A stretch of DNA of 64,000 nt. Origin: Ecdyonurus torrentis (taxonomy: Eukaryota; Arthropoda; Insecta; Ephemeroptera; Heptageniidae). This document shows, in pieces, positions 1 through 11,255 of the stretch. Under the pieces are notes generated by a model. That model did no database searches. It saw nothing but the letters and a program-made list of their open reading frames with translations, and was not told where the DNA came from. How positions within the stretch are numbered: position 1 is the stretch's first letter; each line of letters starts with the position of its first letter. The translations under genes and the position numbers were made by a program. The stretch spans positions 38,285,101 to 38,349,100 of the forward strand of contig OX439129.1 of NCBI GenBank assembly GCA_949318235.1, given 5' to 3'.

Positions 1-227
1 CAAAAGATGATGCAATCACAGGAAAATTTGCAAAAATGATAAAATTTCACATTTTAGTCAAAAATTTAAATGAATAATCAGAAATATCACTGAGATTAAA
101 TATTATTATAAGAAAACACAGAAAATGTTAGAATATGGCACCAATTAATACATGAAAACTAAGTACAGATGACAAAATTCATGACCAAGTGGGTCAGGGT
201 TCAGGTGCCAAAATTAATGAAAAAATT

Positions 228-530
228 TGACACAAAATTAAAAATTAAAATGTCAAAAGGTGTCAAAACTCATCCACTTGAAAGTTATGTTGAGAAAAGT
301 TTATAATATTGATGCACAAAGGCGGATGATTAAAGATTTGGACAAAGTTATTGAGCGTGTGGTTTGGCCGTGCCGACCGCATGAGTCAGGTTCACGGGCA
401 GTTTTTAGAAAAAAAATTTCACAAAAATTAGAAAATTATTATGTCAATCAATGTCAAAAATCACTCACTTTATAAATTTGATGAGAAACGTTAATAATAT
501 TTGCACACTAGGTGGATGATGACAGATTTC
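228..530. repeat. Degenerate tandem duplication, about 185-bp period
   Basis: The stretch from about 228 (AAAAATTTGACACAAAATT) to 340 is repeated in diverged form from about 412 to 525. Both copies end in GGTGGATGAT or GGCGGATGAT after a run containing TAATATT. A short open frame lies over it, but it has no recognisable domain and I do not call it a gene. The rest of 1-1129 is AT-rich with nothing else that I can support. Confidence 0.45.
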
Positions 531-1129
531 TAGGATGTGTGGGTGGAAATTGCCCATACATACCGGTAGGATCAAAGCAAAGTTTAGATTTCACACACGT
601 CAAAGTTTATATAATATATGAGTGCCACAAAATGAAAAAATAATGGCAATATGCAAATATAGTAGGATGTCAGGATAATATAATAATGAGTTCAAAAGTT
701 ATACATGTAATCAGATATTATACATACATGTATAAAATATTTAATGTAAAAAACACTATGGCACACAAAAAAAATTGAAAATGTGTGTAAATTAGAGTAC
801 TTAACCAGAGTAACCACTTATTGAAGTTCTGGACGAAAATCACAGAAGGCTTGACAAAATACGTGAAATAAAAATTTTCAAAATTCACGCAATAATGGCG
901 CAAAGGTAGTAATCCAGGCAATAAGGCGCAAAGGTAGATATCCCACTTCTGAATTGTTAACAAGTAAAATATGGTGGTTACTTCTGATATGTGAGATATA
1001 AATAGGTGGTTGTGGTTAAGTATAAATAAGATAAGACTCGATGATCTAGGTTTAAGATATGTATTGGACTTACACACTAATTACACACTAATAATATACA
1101 ATTAAATACCCTTAGGCTACATTATGATG

Positions 1130-1245
1130 TTTCTTCGTTCGCTGTCTCCGATCGAATCTCTCGCATCGGACCGTCTCGTGCGTCAAGCGCACTCGACCAA
1201 CTCCGGCGCTCACGCCTCGGCACTTGCCTTGGCGCTAACCCATTC
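1130..1245 (-). mobile_element. GC-rich, possibly tRNA-derived SINE head
   Basis: A GC-rich island of about 110 bp sits in very AT-rich DNA. On the minus strand it reads TTGGTCGAGTGCGCTTGA, similar to a Pol III box A in a D-arm context, followed about 35 nt later by GATTCGATC, similar to a box B. A tRNA-derived SINE head is one reading. No full tRNA cloverleaf or poly-A tail could be confirmed. Confidence 0.3.
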
Positions 1246-1566
1246 AAATAACTACATGATAGACAGGCTGGCCATAAATATCGCTAACAGAATATAATAG
1301 GACTTACAAAGTTAGTAATAAAATGTAATAAATAAATAATTTCTACTTTCAAATCTCTAAAATGTTTCTATAAAAATAAAATATTAAAATTAAAAAAAAA
1401 AAAAAAATTGCAATATCTTTATACATTTGAATCTTAATAATAATACTAAATACTAATAAATCATCAAAGATGTAGTATAACGTATAACGATCAAATCAGT
1501 TTCATATAAAAAGAAATAATTTAGATTTATTCAGATTTTTTCATCTACATATTTATACATTTTGTA

Positions 1567-1870
1567 TAGGGTCTATGCATTCATGTTAAAGTCGACGCCA
1601 TGTTGGATAACTCAATAACATGGGTGGCATAGGAAATAAATCATTTTGCCAGTTTAAAACCACTATGCAATATTTTTTAGAGCATTGATGCTGTAAATAT
1701 GTTGAATTAGTATCTCAAGTATGTGAGAAAAATAACATTAACAAAAAAATGAACCAATTTCCCAAAGAAAATTGGCTTAAATGAAGTCTATCCTATGCTG
1801 AGCAAGGTTATTCACTACTCCAGTATGGCCTCCAAGCGCAATAAATATGACGTCATCTGCATACACCCTA
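1567..1870 (+). mobile_element. MITE with TAGGGT ends, copy 1 of 4
   Basis: The ends are TAGGGTCTATGCAT and, inverted, TAGGGTGTATGCAG, each flanked by TA, as for Tc1/mariner-type insertion. The interior (CATGTTAAAGTCGACGCC, then CCAGTTTAAAACCACTATGC, then CTCAAGTATGTGAG) recurs in inverted orientation at 17337-17648 and in diverged form at 21235-21552 and 33760-33955. No transposase is encoded, so this is a non-autonomous element. Confidence 0.7.
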
Positions 1871-2173
1871 TAAATATAGTCGATTGGCGTTGAAACTTTA
1901 TTAAGATATAGAAGTTTGACGAAACTTACAACTCTTACGAAACTGTAACAATGTTTTCTTTATATATTGAAATGCATGATTTGATTATAATGATCAATAA
2001 TTTTAAAAATATATGAGTAAATAATTTTTTCTAATGACAGAGATATATAATATATAATATTGGAACATAAAATATATGAAATTGATCGAGATCACACAAG
2101 CTTATTGTTTCATTATAATTTATGGTATTAAATTTTAAAAATTGAATTATTTTATTGTTTATCTTTGGTTGTA

Positions 2174-2273
2174 CACTCCCCCCAGATAAATCTGTCCGGT
2201 AGCGTTAAAGTCTCTTCATATATTTAACAATTGGAGACATGAACGCTGCGGTCAGATTTATCTGGGGGGAGTG
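2174..2273. mobile_element. 100-bp palindromic MITE, copy 1
   Basis: Perfect inverted ends CACTCCCCCCAGATAAATCTG are flanked by TA on both sides. The centre also folds (AGCGTTAAAGTCTC against GAGACATGAACGCT). A decayed relative lies at 26482-26579. It is too small to code. Confidence 0.75.
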
Positions 2274-2799
2274 TACGTTTGAGGGCCTCTAATCAACCAT
2301 GCTTTAAAAAAGAACATACTAATAAATTATAATATAAAATAAGAAGAAAAGTTTTGTAGGGTGGCAATTTTGCTCCAACATTGTCCCAAACACGAAAATA
2401 CAAAGCAAATTTGTATATGTTTAATATGAAATCTCTGTTCTACGTTTAATTATTTTTATTCTATTTTGTTATAAGTTGTAATTAAGTAACTGAACCGCAA
2501 TAACTAAAATTTTACAGTCTGTTGAAAAGTTTATTAGTTTATTTTTATTGTTCCCTAATAGAATATATTAGTAATGTTTGCATTATATAAGTTGATGAAG
2601 CCACAATTGTAAAAACAAAGTCAAATAAGTAATTATGTTATTATTAAAATTATTTTAATAGAAAAGAAACAAACATTATTTCGAACGAAGAAGAAGAAAA
2701 TATAGAAGAGATAACTACAATATATAGTTTGTAAACGTGTATGCTGAAATTATTGCAATTTTTAAATGTAGATTTTAAAAGTTCACAAAGTATTATACA

Positions 2800-2800
<1 letters not shown>

Positions 2801-2844
<44 letters not shown>

Positions 2845-2858
2845 TATATATATATATA

Positions 2859-2927
<69 letters not shown>
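2801..2927. repeat. (TA)n microsatellite
   Basis: A TA dinucleotide array, interrupted near 2841 and 2861, that runs directly into the palindromic element at 2928. The tyrosine/isoleucine open frames over it on both strands are artefacts of the repeat. Confidence 0.95.
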
Positions 2928-2930
<3 letters not shown>

Positions 2931-3088
2931 GGGTGCTCCGCTATAATGTCCGAAGTCCACTTGACCTTGAAAAATAAAAAATCGTCGGATCAACCCCAAA
3001 TTTTGGATTTATCCATTTCAGGTCATTTGCAGCAAAAAATATTTTTCAAGGTCAAATGGACTTAGGACATTATAGCGGAGCACCCTCG
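2928..3088. mobile_element. 161-bp palindromic MITE inside a (TA)n array
   Basis: The ends CGAGGGTGCTCCGCTATAAT form a long inverted repeat, extending as TGTCC then a variable base and AAGTCCA on each side. (TA)n lies on both sides, so the TA duplication cannot be dated. A related decayed fold-back lies at 29680-29732, and a single end (GGACATTATAGCCAAGCACTC) at about 39274-39294. Confidence 0.75.
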
Positions 3089-3317
3089 ATATATATATAT
3101 ATATATGGATTTATATATTTTTGACTCCGCTATCTTTTAAAATGATAGATTTTTATAACTATATGATGGAATATAAAATATATCCATACATGGCATGAAA
3201 TTTGCAGGTAAAAAATGAAACGATATTATGTGTATGTAAAGGTCTTATAACTTATAACTATAAGCTCTTAATAAATAAACAAGTAAATATAAATAAGTAA
3301 GTAAAAGTAAGGAATTA

Positions 3318-3406
3318 AATGAATGAATGAATGAATGAATGAATGAATGAATGAATGAATGAATGAATGAATGAATGAATGAATGAATGAATGAATGAAT
3401 GAATGA
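3318..3406. repeat. (GAAT)n microsatellite
   Basis: About 22 uninterrupted GAAT units. The DNA from 3407 to 3641 is AT-rich with no gene seen. Confidence 0.95.
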
Positions 3407-3643
3407 AGCGAGATAGAATTCGTGTTACTTGCGTTCATTAATAGTTATTAAATATGAAAATTTTATTAGCAATTTGGTACTGAAACTTTTAATTATTATA
3501 TTATTTTTTTAACTTTTAAATTTGTTAATGATAAAATATATAATTAAACCTACTTACTTTAGCAAGCGTATTTTTGAAAAACTTCTGCATAGGTTCATCT
3601 TGGTCATTAAACAAGAATCTGCAGACTTTCATCAAAAAGGTTA

Positions 3644-4217
3644 CCCTGCTCAAAATTCTTGGCCAAGACCTTGCAAGACCTTGCAAGATCTTGGACAAGA
3701 TTTTTCGTCAAGACCTTGCAAGGTCTTGTGTCAAGATCTTGCAAGGTCTTGTCCAAGATCTTGCAAGGTCTTGACCAAAAAATCTTGTTCAAGATCTTGA
3801 ACCTTTTTTTTTAAAAAATCCTAAATTGTAATAAATAAATAAGCAGCGCATTAGCTGGTGAACATTTTGGTGATGAAATGTAAAGAGAGAATTAAAAAAA
3901 ATATTTTCGCGGTGGATTAATTTAAACGCTTTAATTTTTATTTTTTTTTACACCCATCCAACTACTGTCCACAATCAACGTTGCTTAACTTCGGTGATCG
4001 CATGGGTGCCGGTCCTAACACTGCAGTTCTGTAACAGACATACTAATAATCGGTGTTTTGAACTATATAACATTGTAACTACTTTGGACTTGTACTGCCA
4101 AGTACCCTCAACCCCTAAAAATATGAAATTTGGTATTTAGGGGTAAAAAGGGGTGAGGAATACGAAAATTGAATCAGTTTTATTATATTATTGATATTTA
4201 TATACAATATGAGTTTA

Positions 4218-4261
<44 letters not shown>

Positions 4262-4777
4262 CTGAAGTTTTGTCTTGCAAGATTGTGACTAAATCTTGCA
4301 AGAAAAATTCTTTTCGTCTTAAACACTATTTACTTCAAGATTTATTAAAAGTCCAAAAAATATCTTGCAAGATTGTATCACATCTTGAAAGATTAATCTT
4401 GCAGTCTTGAAGTATATATACATTCATCAAGATTGATAATGTTTTAAAAAAAAAAAAAAAATCTTGCAAGATTTTGTTCCAATCTTGCAAGATTTTTCTT
4501 GCAGTCTTGAAGTAGTTTCATCAAGATCGGTAATATCATCAAGAACAATTTTCTTGCAAGATTTTGTTCAAATCTTGCAAGATTTTTCTTGCAGTCTTGA
4601 GATTTTCTACCTCAAGGTCCTCAAGAATTACATTTCTTGAAACATGAAAATTCTTGCAAGATTTTTTAAATATCTTGCAAGAAACAGGTCAAGATCTTGA
4701 ACATTTGTTCAAGATCTTGCAATCTTGAAGCATCTTGCAAGACCTTGCAAGGTCTTGGCCAAGAATTTTTAGCAGGG
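3644..4777. mobile_element. CCCT-ended fold-back element carrying a CTTGCAAG motif array
   Basis: Terminal inverted repeats CCCTGCT(C/A)AAAATTC continue into TTGGCCAAGACCTTGCAAG. TA flanks both ends (3642-3643, 4778-4779), a 2-bp target duplication. Both arms are built from repeats of the palindromic motif AAGATCTTGCAAG. A 5S-like fragment (3951-4010) and a T tract near 4220 lie in the middle. There is no transposase. It shares the CCCT start and 2-bp duplication with 4843-6397, 44615-47487 and 48901-50522, although their motifs differ. Confidence 0.75.
3951..4010 (-). mobile_element. 5S rRNA-derived (SINE3-like) fragment
   Basis: On the minus strand it reads CGATCACCGAAGTTAAGCAA, and further on TTGGATGGGTG. 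These are the internal promoter region and 3' part of 5S rRNA, with a variant stretch between. The rest of 5S is missing, so it is a 5S-derived SINE or pseudogene fragment rather than a working 5S gene. A second one is at 63346-63405. Confidence 0.6.
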
Positions 4778-4842
4778 TATTTTATTCAGCTATCTAAATT
4801 CATCTAAAATAATAAAAACCATAGGTCTATTCTCACAAGCTA

Positions 4843-6397
4843 CCCTTGTAAAAAAGAGAGTATACTTTTATGAAAAGTATACTCCCATGTTAGTATAATC
4901 TTTTAAGTATACAATTTTTATATTTATTTTGACTTAATTTTATGCTCATTTTATACTAATTTTGTATTCAAAAATTATAAATTTATTATACTCATTGTAT
5001 ACTTTTTCAATGCTATTTTTATACTCATTTTATGCTTTTTTAATATTCAGGAAATTATAAATTAATTATATTTATTTTATACTTTTTTTATAATCACGAT
5101 TATAAATATTTTATAGTAAAAGTATACTCGAAGCTGAACTTTTTTTTCTTCCGCGATATAAAATAATTCCTTAAAAATTCATTAATTATGTAAATATGTA
5201 TCATATTGACATAACTGAAATATTCTAAAAATTCAATACAGAATATTTATTTTACAAATTTATTTTAAAAATGACCGTTAATTGTAAACTGTAATTTTTT
5301 AAGCGCGCATTAAGATATGACGCTTCATGAGCGTCATTAGTCGCCATATTGCTCTTGTGTTAAAAGTTTTACGTAAAATATGTCTTATAAAAAGTGTCTA
5401 AAGAAGCTTGAATATTCTCAATAAGGAGCCTTCCAGGTAAACAATAATTAAAGTAGTGTTCCAGCATTAATTTAATGTATTAAGTCTAATAGAACTTGTC
5501 TTTTTTTTCATGAAAAATCGCCATGGCATCTGGAGCATCGGTGTTCATTGCACACATGGAACTGATGGATTTGTGACGACACTGATTTCTTTGATTCTTC
5601 AAGACGAAAGTTTGTTGCACTTTCTGGCGAGTACACTTTATGTTTGCACGTTTGCATGGTATATTTTAATTGGTAAAATAATCAATTAATTGGCATGACC
5701 CAAATTTGTATTGTGTATGTGTGCATGTCGTACGAGCGGGTGTCAGATCGAGATAAAAAAATACATTGAAATTTGAATTTTATATTTGATTCCCGTAGAA
5801 AATTTTTTAATATGTTAATATTTTGTTTTTAAATAATTCGTATGTAAATTAATTGTAGAGATTTATATTATATTTAGTGATATTTGTAGTATATATTGAT
5901 TAAAAGTATTATGAATTATAAAATGAGTATACAATAAGTATAAATAGAGTATAATATACCTATATTCATAGTATGGATTCAAAGTATTAAGGAATTATAA
6001 AATGAGTATACAATTAGTATAAATAGAGTATATAATAAGTATAAAAAATATATACTTTAATTGCCAGCGCATAAATCTACAGTATCAAAAAAGTATACTC
6101 AAAGTATACTTTGAGTACAAAATTAGCATAAAATTAAGTTAAAATTAATATAAAAAAAGTATAAAATGAGTATACTTTGAGTATAAATTGAGTTTAAATT
6201 TTATACTTTTTGTGAGTATACTAGTATAAAAATTGTATACAAGTGTATACTAAAATGACCAATAAGATCATAAAAAGTATGATCAAAGTATACTAATAGT
6301 ATACTTTTTTTATATTAGTATACTCACCCTAGAGTATACTAAAAGTATAAAATGAGCATAAAAAAAGTATAAAAAGTATACTCCATTTCCACTAGGG
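4843..6397. mobile_element. CCCT-ended element carrying a GTATAC motif array
   Basis: The left end is CCCTTGTAAAAAAGAGAGTA and the right end, inverted, is CCCTAGTGGAAATGGAGTA; both then read GTATAC. TA flanks both ends (4841-4842, 6398-6399). The outer several hundred bases on each side are made of variants of AAAGTATACTTT. The middle (about 5130-5880) is unique AT-rich sequence with no open frame of note, so the element is non-autonomous. Confidence 0.7.
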
Positions 6398-6399
6398 TA

Positions 6400-6793
6400 T
6401 TAAGACCCTCTAAAAAAATTACCAAATGCGAAAATTAAACAATTAATATATATTCCAAACCTACAATAATCAATTTATTAAATATTTTCTGTAACCCTCA
6501 GGTAACATTCAATGATATCCACTGGTTTTATATAATTATATAACATACATACATACTTTTTTTTTTTTTTTTTAATTTGTAAATACATAACATTAAAATT
6601 CCAATGATGCAATTGAAGTCAAACATTTTGATCTCGTCGCAGTAAAAATTTGAGGAGGGGAGAGCAACATGGTCACTTTGGACAAACAGGAACTGGATGT
6701 AAGGAAGCCCAATACATAATATAGGGAAAGTAATTGCGCGTACGTAATTATGTCGCTCTCTGTGATGTAACTTGCGTGGTCTATAGTGTGTAG
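6400..6793. other. Upstream region of the first cuticle gene
   Basis: AT-rich until about 6720, then more GC-rich (GCGCGTACGTAATTATGTCG) just before the TATA box. No coding region is supported. The two overlapping minus-strand open frames have no recognisable domain and run through the promoter and first exon. Confidence 0.5.
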
Positions 6794-6800
6794 TATAAAA
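6794..6800 (+). promoter_or_regulatory. TATA box of cuticle gene 1
   Basis: TATAAAA lies 61 nt before the ATG at 6855. An ATTCAGA initiator-like site at 6825-6831 lies about 35 nt downstream. Confidence 0.7.
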
Positions 6801-6854
6801 GTCGTGGACACAGCAGTGGTGGACATTCAGACTCCACAAGCCTGACACTTCAAC

Positions 6855-7857
6855 ATGTTTGCTAAGGTATAAGACAAATTCAACCATTATTAATAATAAA
6901 TTAAAAAATTATTGCTTCGATACCAATGTAAATAATGTATATTCAGATTTAAATAAATGTATGATAATTATACTATATTATACTATTGTACTTCATTTTT
7001 ATGTCAATTCATGATTTTTTTTCTTTCCACAGCTTCTGTGCGTTTCCCTGGCCCTCGTCGCCGTCGCCGAGTGCGGTCTTTTGGCTGCTCACCCCGTGGA
7101 CCACTACTCCGTGCCTAACTACTCCTTCAACTACGGAGTAAATGACCCCCACACCGGAGACCACAAGAGCCAGGTAGAGAGCCGTCACGGAGATGTCGTC
7201 AAGGGACAATACTCTCTGGTTGAGCCCGATGGCACCACCCGTACCGTTGACTATACCGCTGATGCCCACAACGGATTCAACGCTGTTGTTACCAAGTCTG
7301 GACACGCTGTCCACCCTGCTCCCATCTACAAGGCTCCTATTGTTGCTGCCCCAGCTATCATCAAGACCCCCGTGGTCGCTGCCCCTATTGTAAAGGCACC
7401 TATTGCTTACGCCCCAGCGCACTACGCTGCCCCATCTCACTACGCAGCCCCTGCTCACTACGCAGCTCATTACGCAGCCCCTGCTCACTACGCAGCTCAT
7501 TACGCAGCCCCTGCTCACTACTCAGCTCCTGCTCATTACGCAGTCCCTGCTGTCCTGAAAGCAGCTCCTGTGGCTCACTACGGCGCCGCACACTATGCTC
7601 CTGCTCACTACGCACCCTCCTACTTCTCTTCATACAATAACTACGCTCGTATTGCCACCCCCGTAGTTGCTGCTCCCGCTGTTGTAAAGGCACCCCTTGC
7701 TTACGCCACACCTCTTACCCATTACTCCGCTGCCCCATCTCATTATGCCGGACACTATGCTGCTTCTTACGCTGGACACTATGCCGCTCCTTATGCGGGA
7801 CACTATGCTTACAACTACGCTCATGGTCCCAGCTTTGCCTATGGTTACCATCATTAA
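6855..7857 (+). CDS. RR-2 cuticle protein 1, secreted, 278 aa
   Basis: A structural cuticle protein that binds chitin in the extracellular matrix. There are two exons: 6855-6866 (MFAK) and 7033-7857. A short first exon interrupting the signal peptide is typical of insect cuticle genes. The signal peptide reads MFAK then [15 protein letters not shown]. The RR-2 domain covers about residues 28-90, with [19 protein letters not shown] and then [20 protein letters not shown] and NGFNAVV, a close match to the extended RR consensus. The C-terminal two thirds is Ala/Pro/His/Tyr-rich low complexity ([10 protein letters not shown] units, then YAGHYA units), typical of RR-2 proteins. The first ~390 bp of exon 2 is nearly identical to the paralogue at 10583; the tails differ in length and sequence. 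The start follows from the TATA spacing and the signal peptide. Confidence 0.93.
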
Positions 7858-7981
7858 TCCTCTTTCATTAAAATAATTATACCACCTTTATTTTTCTTCC
7901 CTGTCCACGTACAATTTTACTCATCTTCATAAAAGCATGTATAACCATTATACCGCTCATTATATTATTTATTATCTGATC

Positions 7982-7987
7982 AATAAA
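7982..7987 (+). promoter_or_regulatory. Polyadenylation signal, cuticle gene 1
   Basis: AATAAA lies 125 nt after the stop codon of the first cuticle gene. Confidence 0.6.
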
Positions 7988-7994
7988 ATGAAAT

Positions 7995-10340
7995 TTTTAA
8001 CCTGTTCATTTGATGTCTATTTTGCATGAAATCCGCATTGCATTGTGCTGAAGAAGATTTTCTGCATTACCAAATGATATTTTTTTAATAAATAAATAAA
8101 TAAAAAATGAAATTTTGTATCGTTATTATATTATTGTAAAGAATGTGTTAAATATTAACATACAAATTATAATTCAAAAATATTATAAAAACTAGTGATT
8201 AAAAATGATATTATAGAACTTGTTAAAAACAAAGCTCACAGAATAATATTGCATTTACAAATTGACCATAAAAGAGAAAAATAATTGTATGAAATTAAAT
8301 TTGTACCAAAAAATATATACTATAGGTAGTAGGTATATTATACTATATAGAAAACTGTTGGAATTCAAATTCACCCTTTTCATTTAGCAGTATTGAAAAT
8401 CACCCACAAAATTTGAAGTGTGTGGAATCAAAAGGAAACGTTCTCTTTGACTGTGAAAGTTTTTTTTCTATAATATAGATTATTAGCTATAATATGATAT
8501 TGCTTTTATGCGAAAACATATTATGTTACCGTACTTGTATGATTATTTGGAGCTATTAATAAATATATTATTATATTGAATGGGAATTACTATATATCAT
8601 TAATAAAAAGGAATATAAATATAATAAGCTTAAAAAGAAAAAAAATCTTTTACTATTGGACATGTTGTTAGGAGATAAAAAGTAAAAAAAAAACAAAAAA
8701 GTTTATCAAAAGTTTTATATAACTTTTTTTTTTAAAGATTTAGAACGTTGTTAAAAATGGGGTAGCTTTTACATGCATAATTTATGCATAATTATTCAAT
8801 AGTATTATCCACAAAACTAGCTGCTTTAAATTAAATAATTACAGAGAGTTCTTTTAATAAATACGTAATATATTTTTAATTAATAATTATACATTATTCA
8901 CAAAATTTGTTACAATTTTACTTAAGGAAAAATGACATTAAATAATAAAATTTAATTTGACATGGTGGTATTTCAATAATGTATTCATGATTATAAGAGA
9001 TAAAGAATGAATATACTGTAGAGGATGAATAGGAGTTACTGAACCTATTACCTTAAAATCTAATTAAATAAGGAATATATGAAGTACTCAAACTGATTTT
9101 TATTATGCTGCTATACTTCACCGCTTTCTTATGATTATCGACGCGACTGTTGTATTCTACCTAATTATTTTTTAAGACAAAGTTTTTTTTTTTAATTTAC
9201 TCATTTTTAAAGTACATCTAAAACATATCTTATTATGCTTATTTTATTATGCTCATTATGTTCGTATGTCTTTGTTTTGTTATAGTCATTGGTTTGCTAT
9301 ATTTTTAATGGTTTTTGTTCTCTTATAGTTAACATTATCGACTGCATATGTATAGAACCTATAATTTTTATACAGCAAACAATAAAAAAAAAGTTAATTC
9401 GAAGAAAAGAATGGAGGGAAAAAAAGTTGAACTGAATTTATTCTTCATTTCATAAATTTTAAATTATTGCAATCATTATAACCAAATATCGAAAATATAT
9501 ATATTATATTGTATACTGTATAATATGACGTGTGAAATAGGGAGAAAAAGAAGGAAATAAATACTTTACAAGTAAAATACCTGACATGCTAATTATCAAG
9601 CATTTCAACTTAAGTATCATGATTAAAGAAATTATAATATTAACATAAATCTCCGTTTTGCAAAGAAAACGTTAAAATTATAAGAAGTGAGACTTAAAAA
9701 TAAGTGCATGCAATGCAAGTGTATGTAACATTATGTTACGAGAAAAGTTAAAAAAAATAATACCTTTCTCATAAAATTTGATAATTAAAATTTCTATGAT
9801 GAATTTACTCATTAATCTCATTATATACTTCATAATTTAATTTTAGTTGTTCTAATATAGCGATATAACAAAAACCAACAGATTATATCTCATTCTTTAT
9901 TCCTATATTCATGTAATCATAGAAAAGGCAGGCTTTAAGATTCATATAAAAGCATAAAATTAATACAATTTTTGAATATCACGATTTCTTTGTTTGAAAT
10001 CTGTTTGACTCTCACATAATAGTCTAATTTCATAATAATTTGTATTTAAAACATACAATTACCTGGAAAATTATGATTTACTTGTCATTTATAAATTTCG
10101 AATGAACTATACAGTAATCGTGCATAATTTTAATGTTGCAACAGCGTTACGCTCCATATAATTTGTATGCTAAACAATTGTATATAGTGGAGGATTATTA
10201 TTTATTATGTTTATTGGCAATAAAAGTGTGGGCAAAAGCAGGAAAATTCCTGAGGAAGGCGGCGAAAGTGTCGCGCACTCATGATGTAATAATATTATAC
10301 GCGTGTATTGCAGAGCACGTTACATTACACATGTGGTCAG
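7995..10340. other. Intergenic, no gene seen
   Basis: Very AT-rich DNA between the two RR-2 genes. I see no cuticle motif, conserved frame or terminal inverted repeat here. The 91-codon open frame from 10133 runs through the TATA box and start codon of the next gene and is not supported. Confidence 0.6.
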
Positions 10341-10343
10341 TGG

Positions 10344-10350
10344 TATATAA
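10344..10350 (+). promoter_or_regulatory. TATA box of cuticle gene 2
   Basis: TATATAA lies 54 nt before the ATG. A TCACATT initiator-like site (A at 10375) is 31 nt downstream, at the expected distance. Confidence 0.7.
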
Positions 10351-10397
10351 GCAAGTGTATCACCTTTACAATTCACATTCAACCTCACTTCATCAAC

Positions 10398-11122
10398 ATG
10401 TTTGCTAAGGTATATTCAGTGGATTACAATACTAACTTGTGTAACGTAACGTAACAATTAAGTACTTTCTTGAATACATATTCAGAATGTAAAATAATAT
10501 ACATTTTTTTAGTTGTATTATAATTTTATTAATCTTTATGATAATTGCCATTTTTAATTATTTGATTAAAATTTGCCTACAGCTTCTGTGTGTTTCCCTG
10601 GCCCTCGTTGCCGTTGCCGAGTGCGGTCTTTTGGCTGCTCACCCCGTGGACCACTACTCCGTGCCTAACTACTCCTTCAACTACGGAGTAAATGACCCCC
10701 ACACCGGAGACCACAAGAGCCAGGTAGAGAGCCGTCACGGAGATGTCGTCAAGGGACAATACTCTCTGGTTGAGCCCGATGGCACCACACGTACCGTTGA
10801 CTACACCGCTGATGCCCACAACGGATTCAACGCTGTTGTTACCAAGTCTGGACACGCTGTCCACCCTGCTCCCATCTACAAGGCTCCTATTGTTGCTGCC
10901 CCAGCTATCATCAAGACCCCCGTGGTCGCTGCCCCTATTGTAAAGGCACCTATTGCTTACGCCTCAGCGCACTACGCTGCCCCTGCTATCTTGAAGGCAG
11001 CTCCTGTGGCTCACTTCGCCACTGCACACTACGCTGCTCCAGCCATCGTCAAGGCACCCCTTGCCTACCCTGGATACGCTCATCTGGCTTCCCCTGCCTA
11101 CGGTTACGGTTATCACCACTAA
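10398..11122 (+). CDS. RR-2 cuticle protein 2, secreted, 183 aa
   Basis: The paralogue of the gene at 6855, with the same two-exon structure: 10398-10409 (MFAK) and 10583-11122. The signal peptide and RR-2 domain match paralogue 1 at every residue over the first ~130 codons except one Pro to Ser change (APAHYAAP versus ASAHYAAP). Only about six base differences separate the two genes across ~390 bp, four of them at third codon positions in Val, Ala and Thr-type codons. The tail is shorter and ends in AYGYGYHH. The intron and the 5' flank, apart from the MFAK exon, do not align with paralogue 1. A longer upstream frame read through the intron is rejected because MFAK with its donor site and TATA box fit the paralogue exactly. 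Confidence 0.93.
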
Positions 11123-11228
11123 TTTTTTATGTACAATCCCTCTTCCTTTTCCTGTGCCCTCAACTAACACAACAAATCGTCATTGTTTGTTATGTTAATT
11201 GATGGTTGATCTTGTATCATTTTTCATT

Positions 11229-11255
11229 ACTCTCTCTCTCTCTCTCTCTCTCTTT
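11229..11255. repeat. (CT)n microsatellite in the 3' region of cuticle gene 2
   Basis: About 13 CT units, followed by an A tract at 11330-11350. No canonical AATAAA was found for this gene; TATAAA near 11319 is the nearest candidate. Confidence 0.85.

Noticed and set aside
2741..2999. Open frames of alternating Tyr and Ile on both strands
   Set aside because: They are translation of a (TA)n microsatellite. The same holds near 30500-30781, 33831-34142 and 53146-53440.
3951..4010. Functional 5S rRNA gene
   Set aside because: Only about half of 5S is present, with an altered middle and no terminator in place. The same applies to 63346-63405.
10133..10408. 91-codon open frame upstream of cuticle gene 2
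   Set aside because: It overlaps the TATA box and the true first exon of the cuticle gene and has no homology that I recognise.
10538..11122. Long continuous frame suggesting an unspliced start for cuticle gene 2
   Set aside because: The N-terminal part comes from intron sequence. The paralogue, the MFAK exon, the donor site and the TATA spacing all support the spliced start at 10398.
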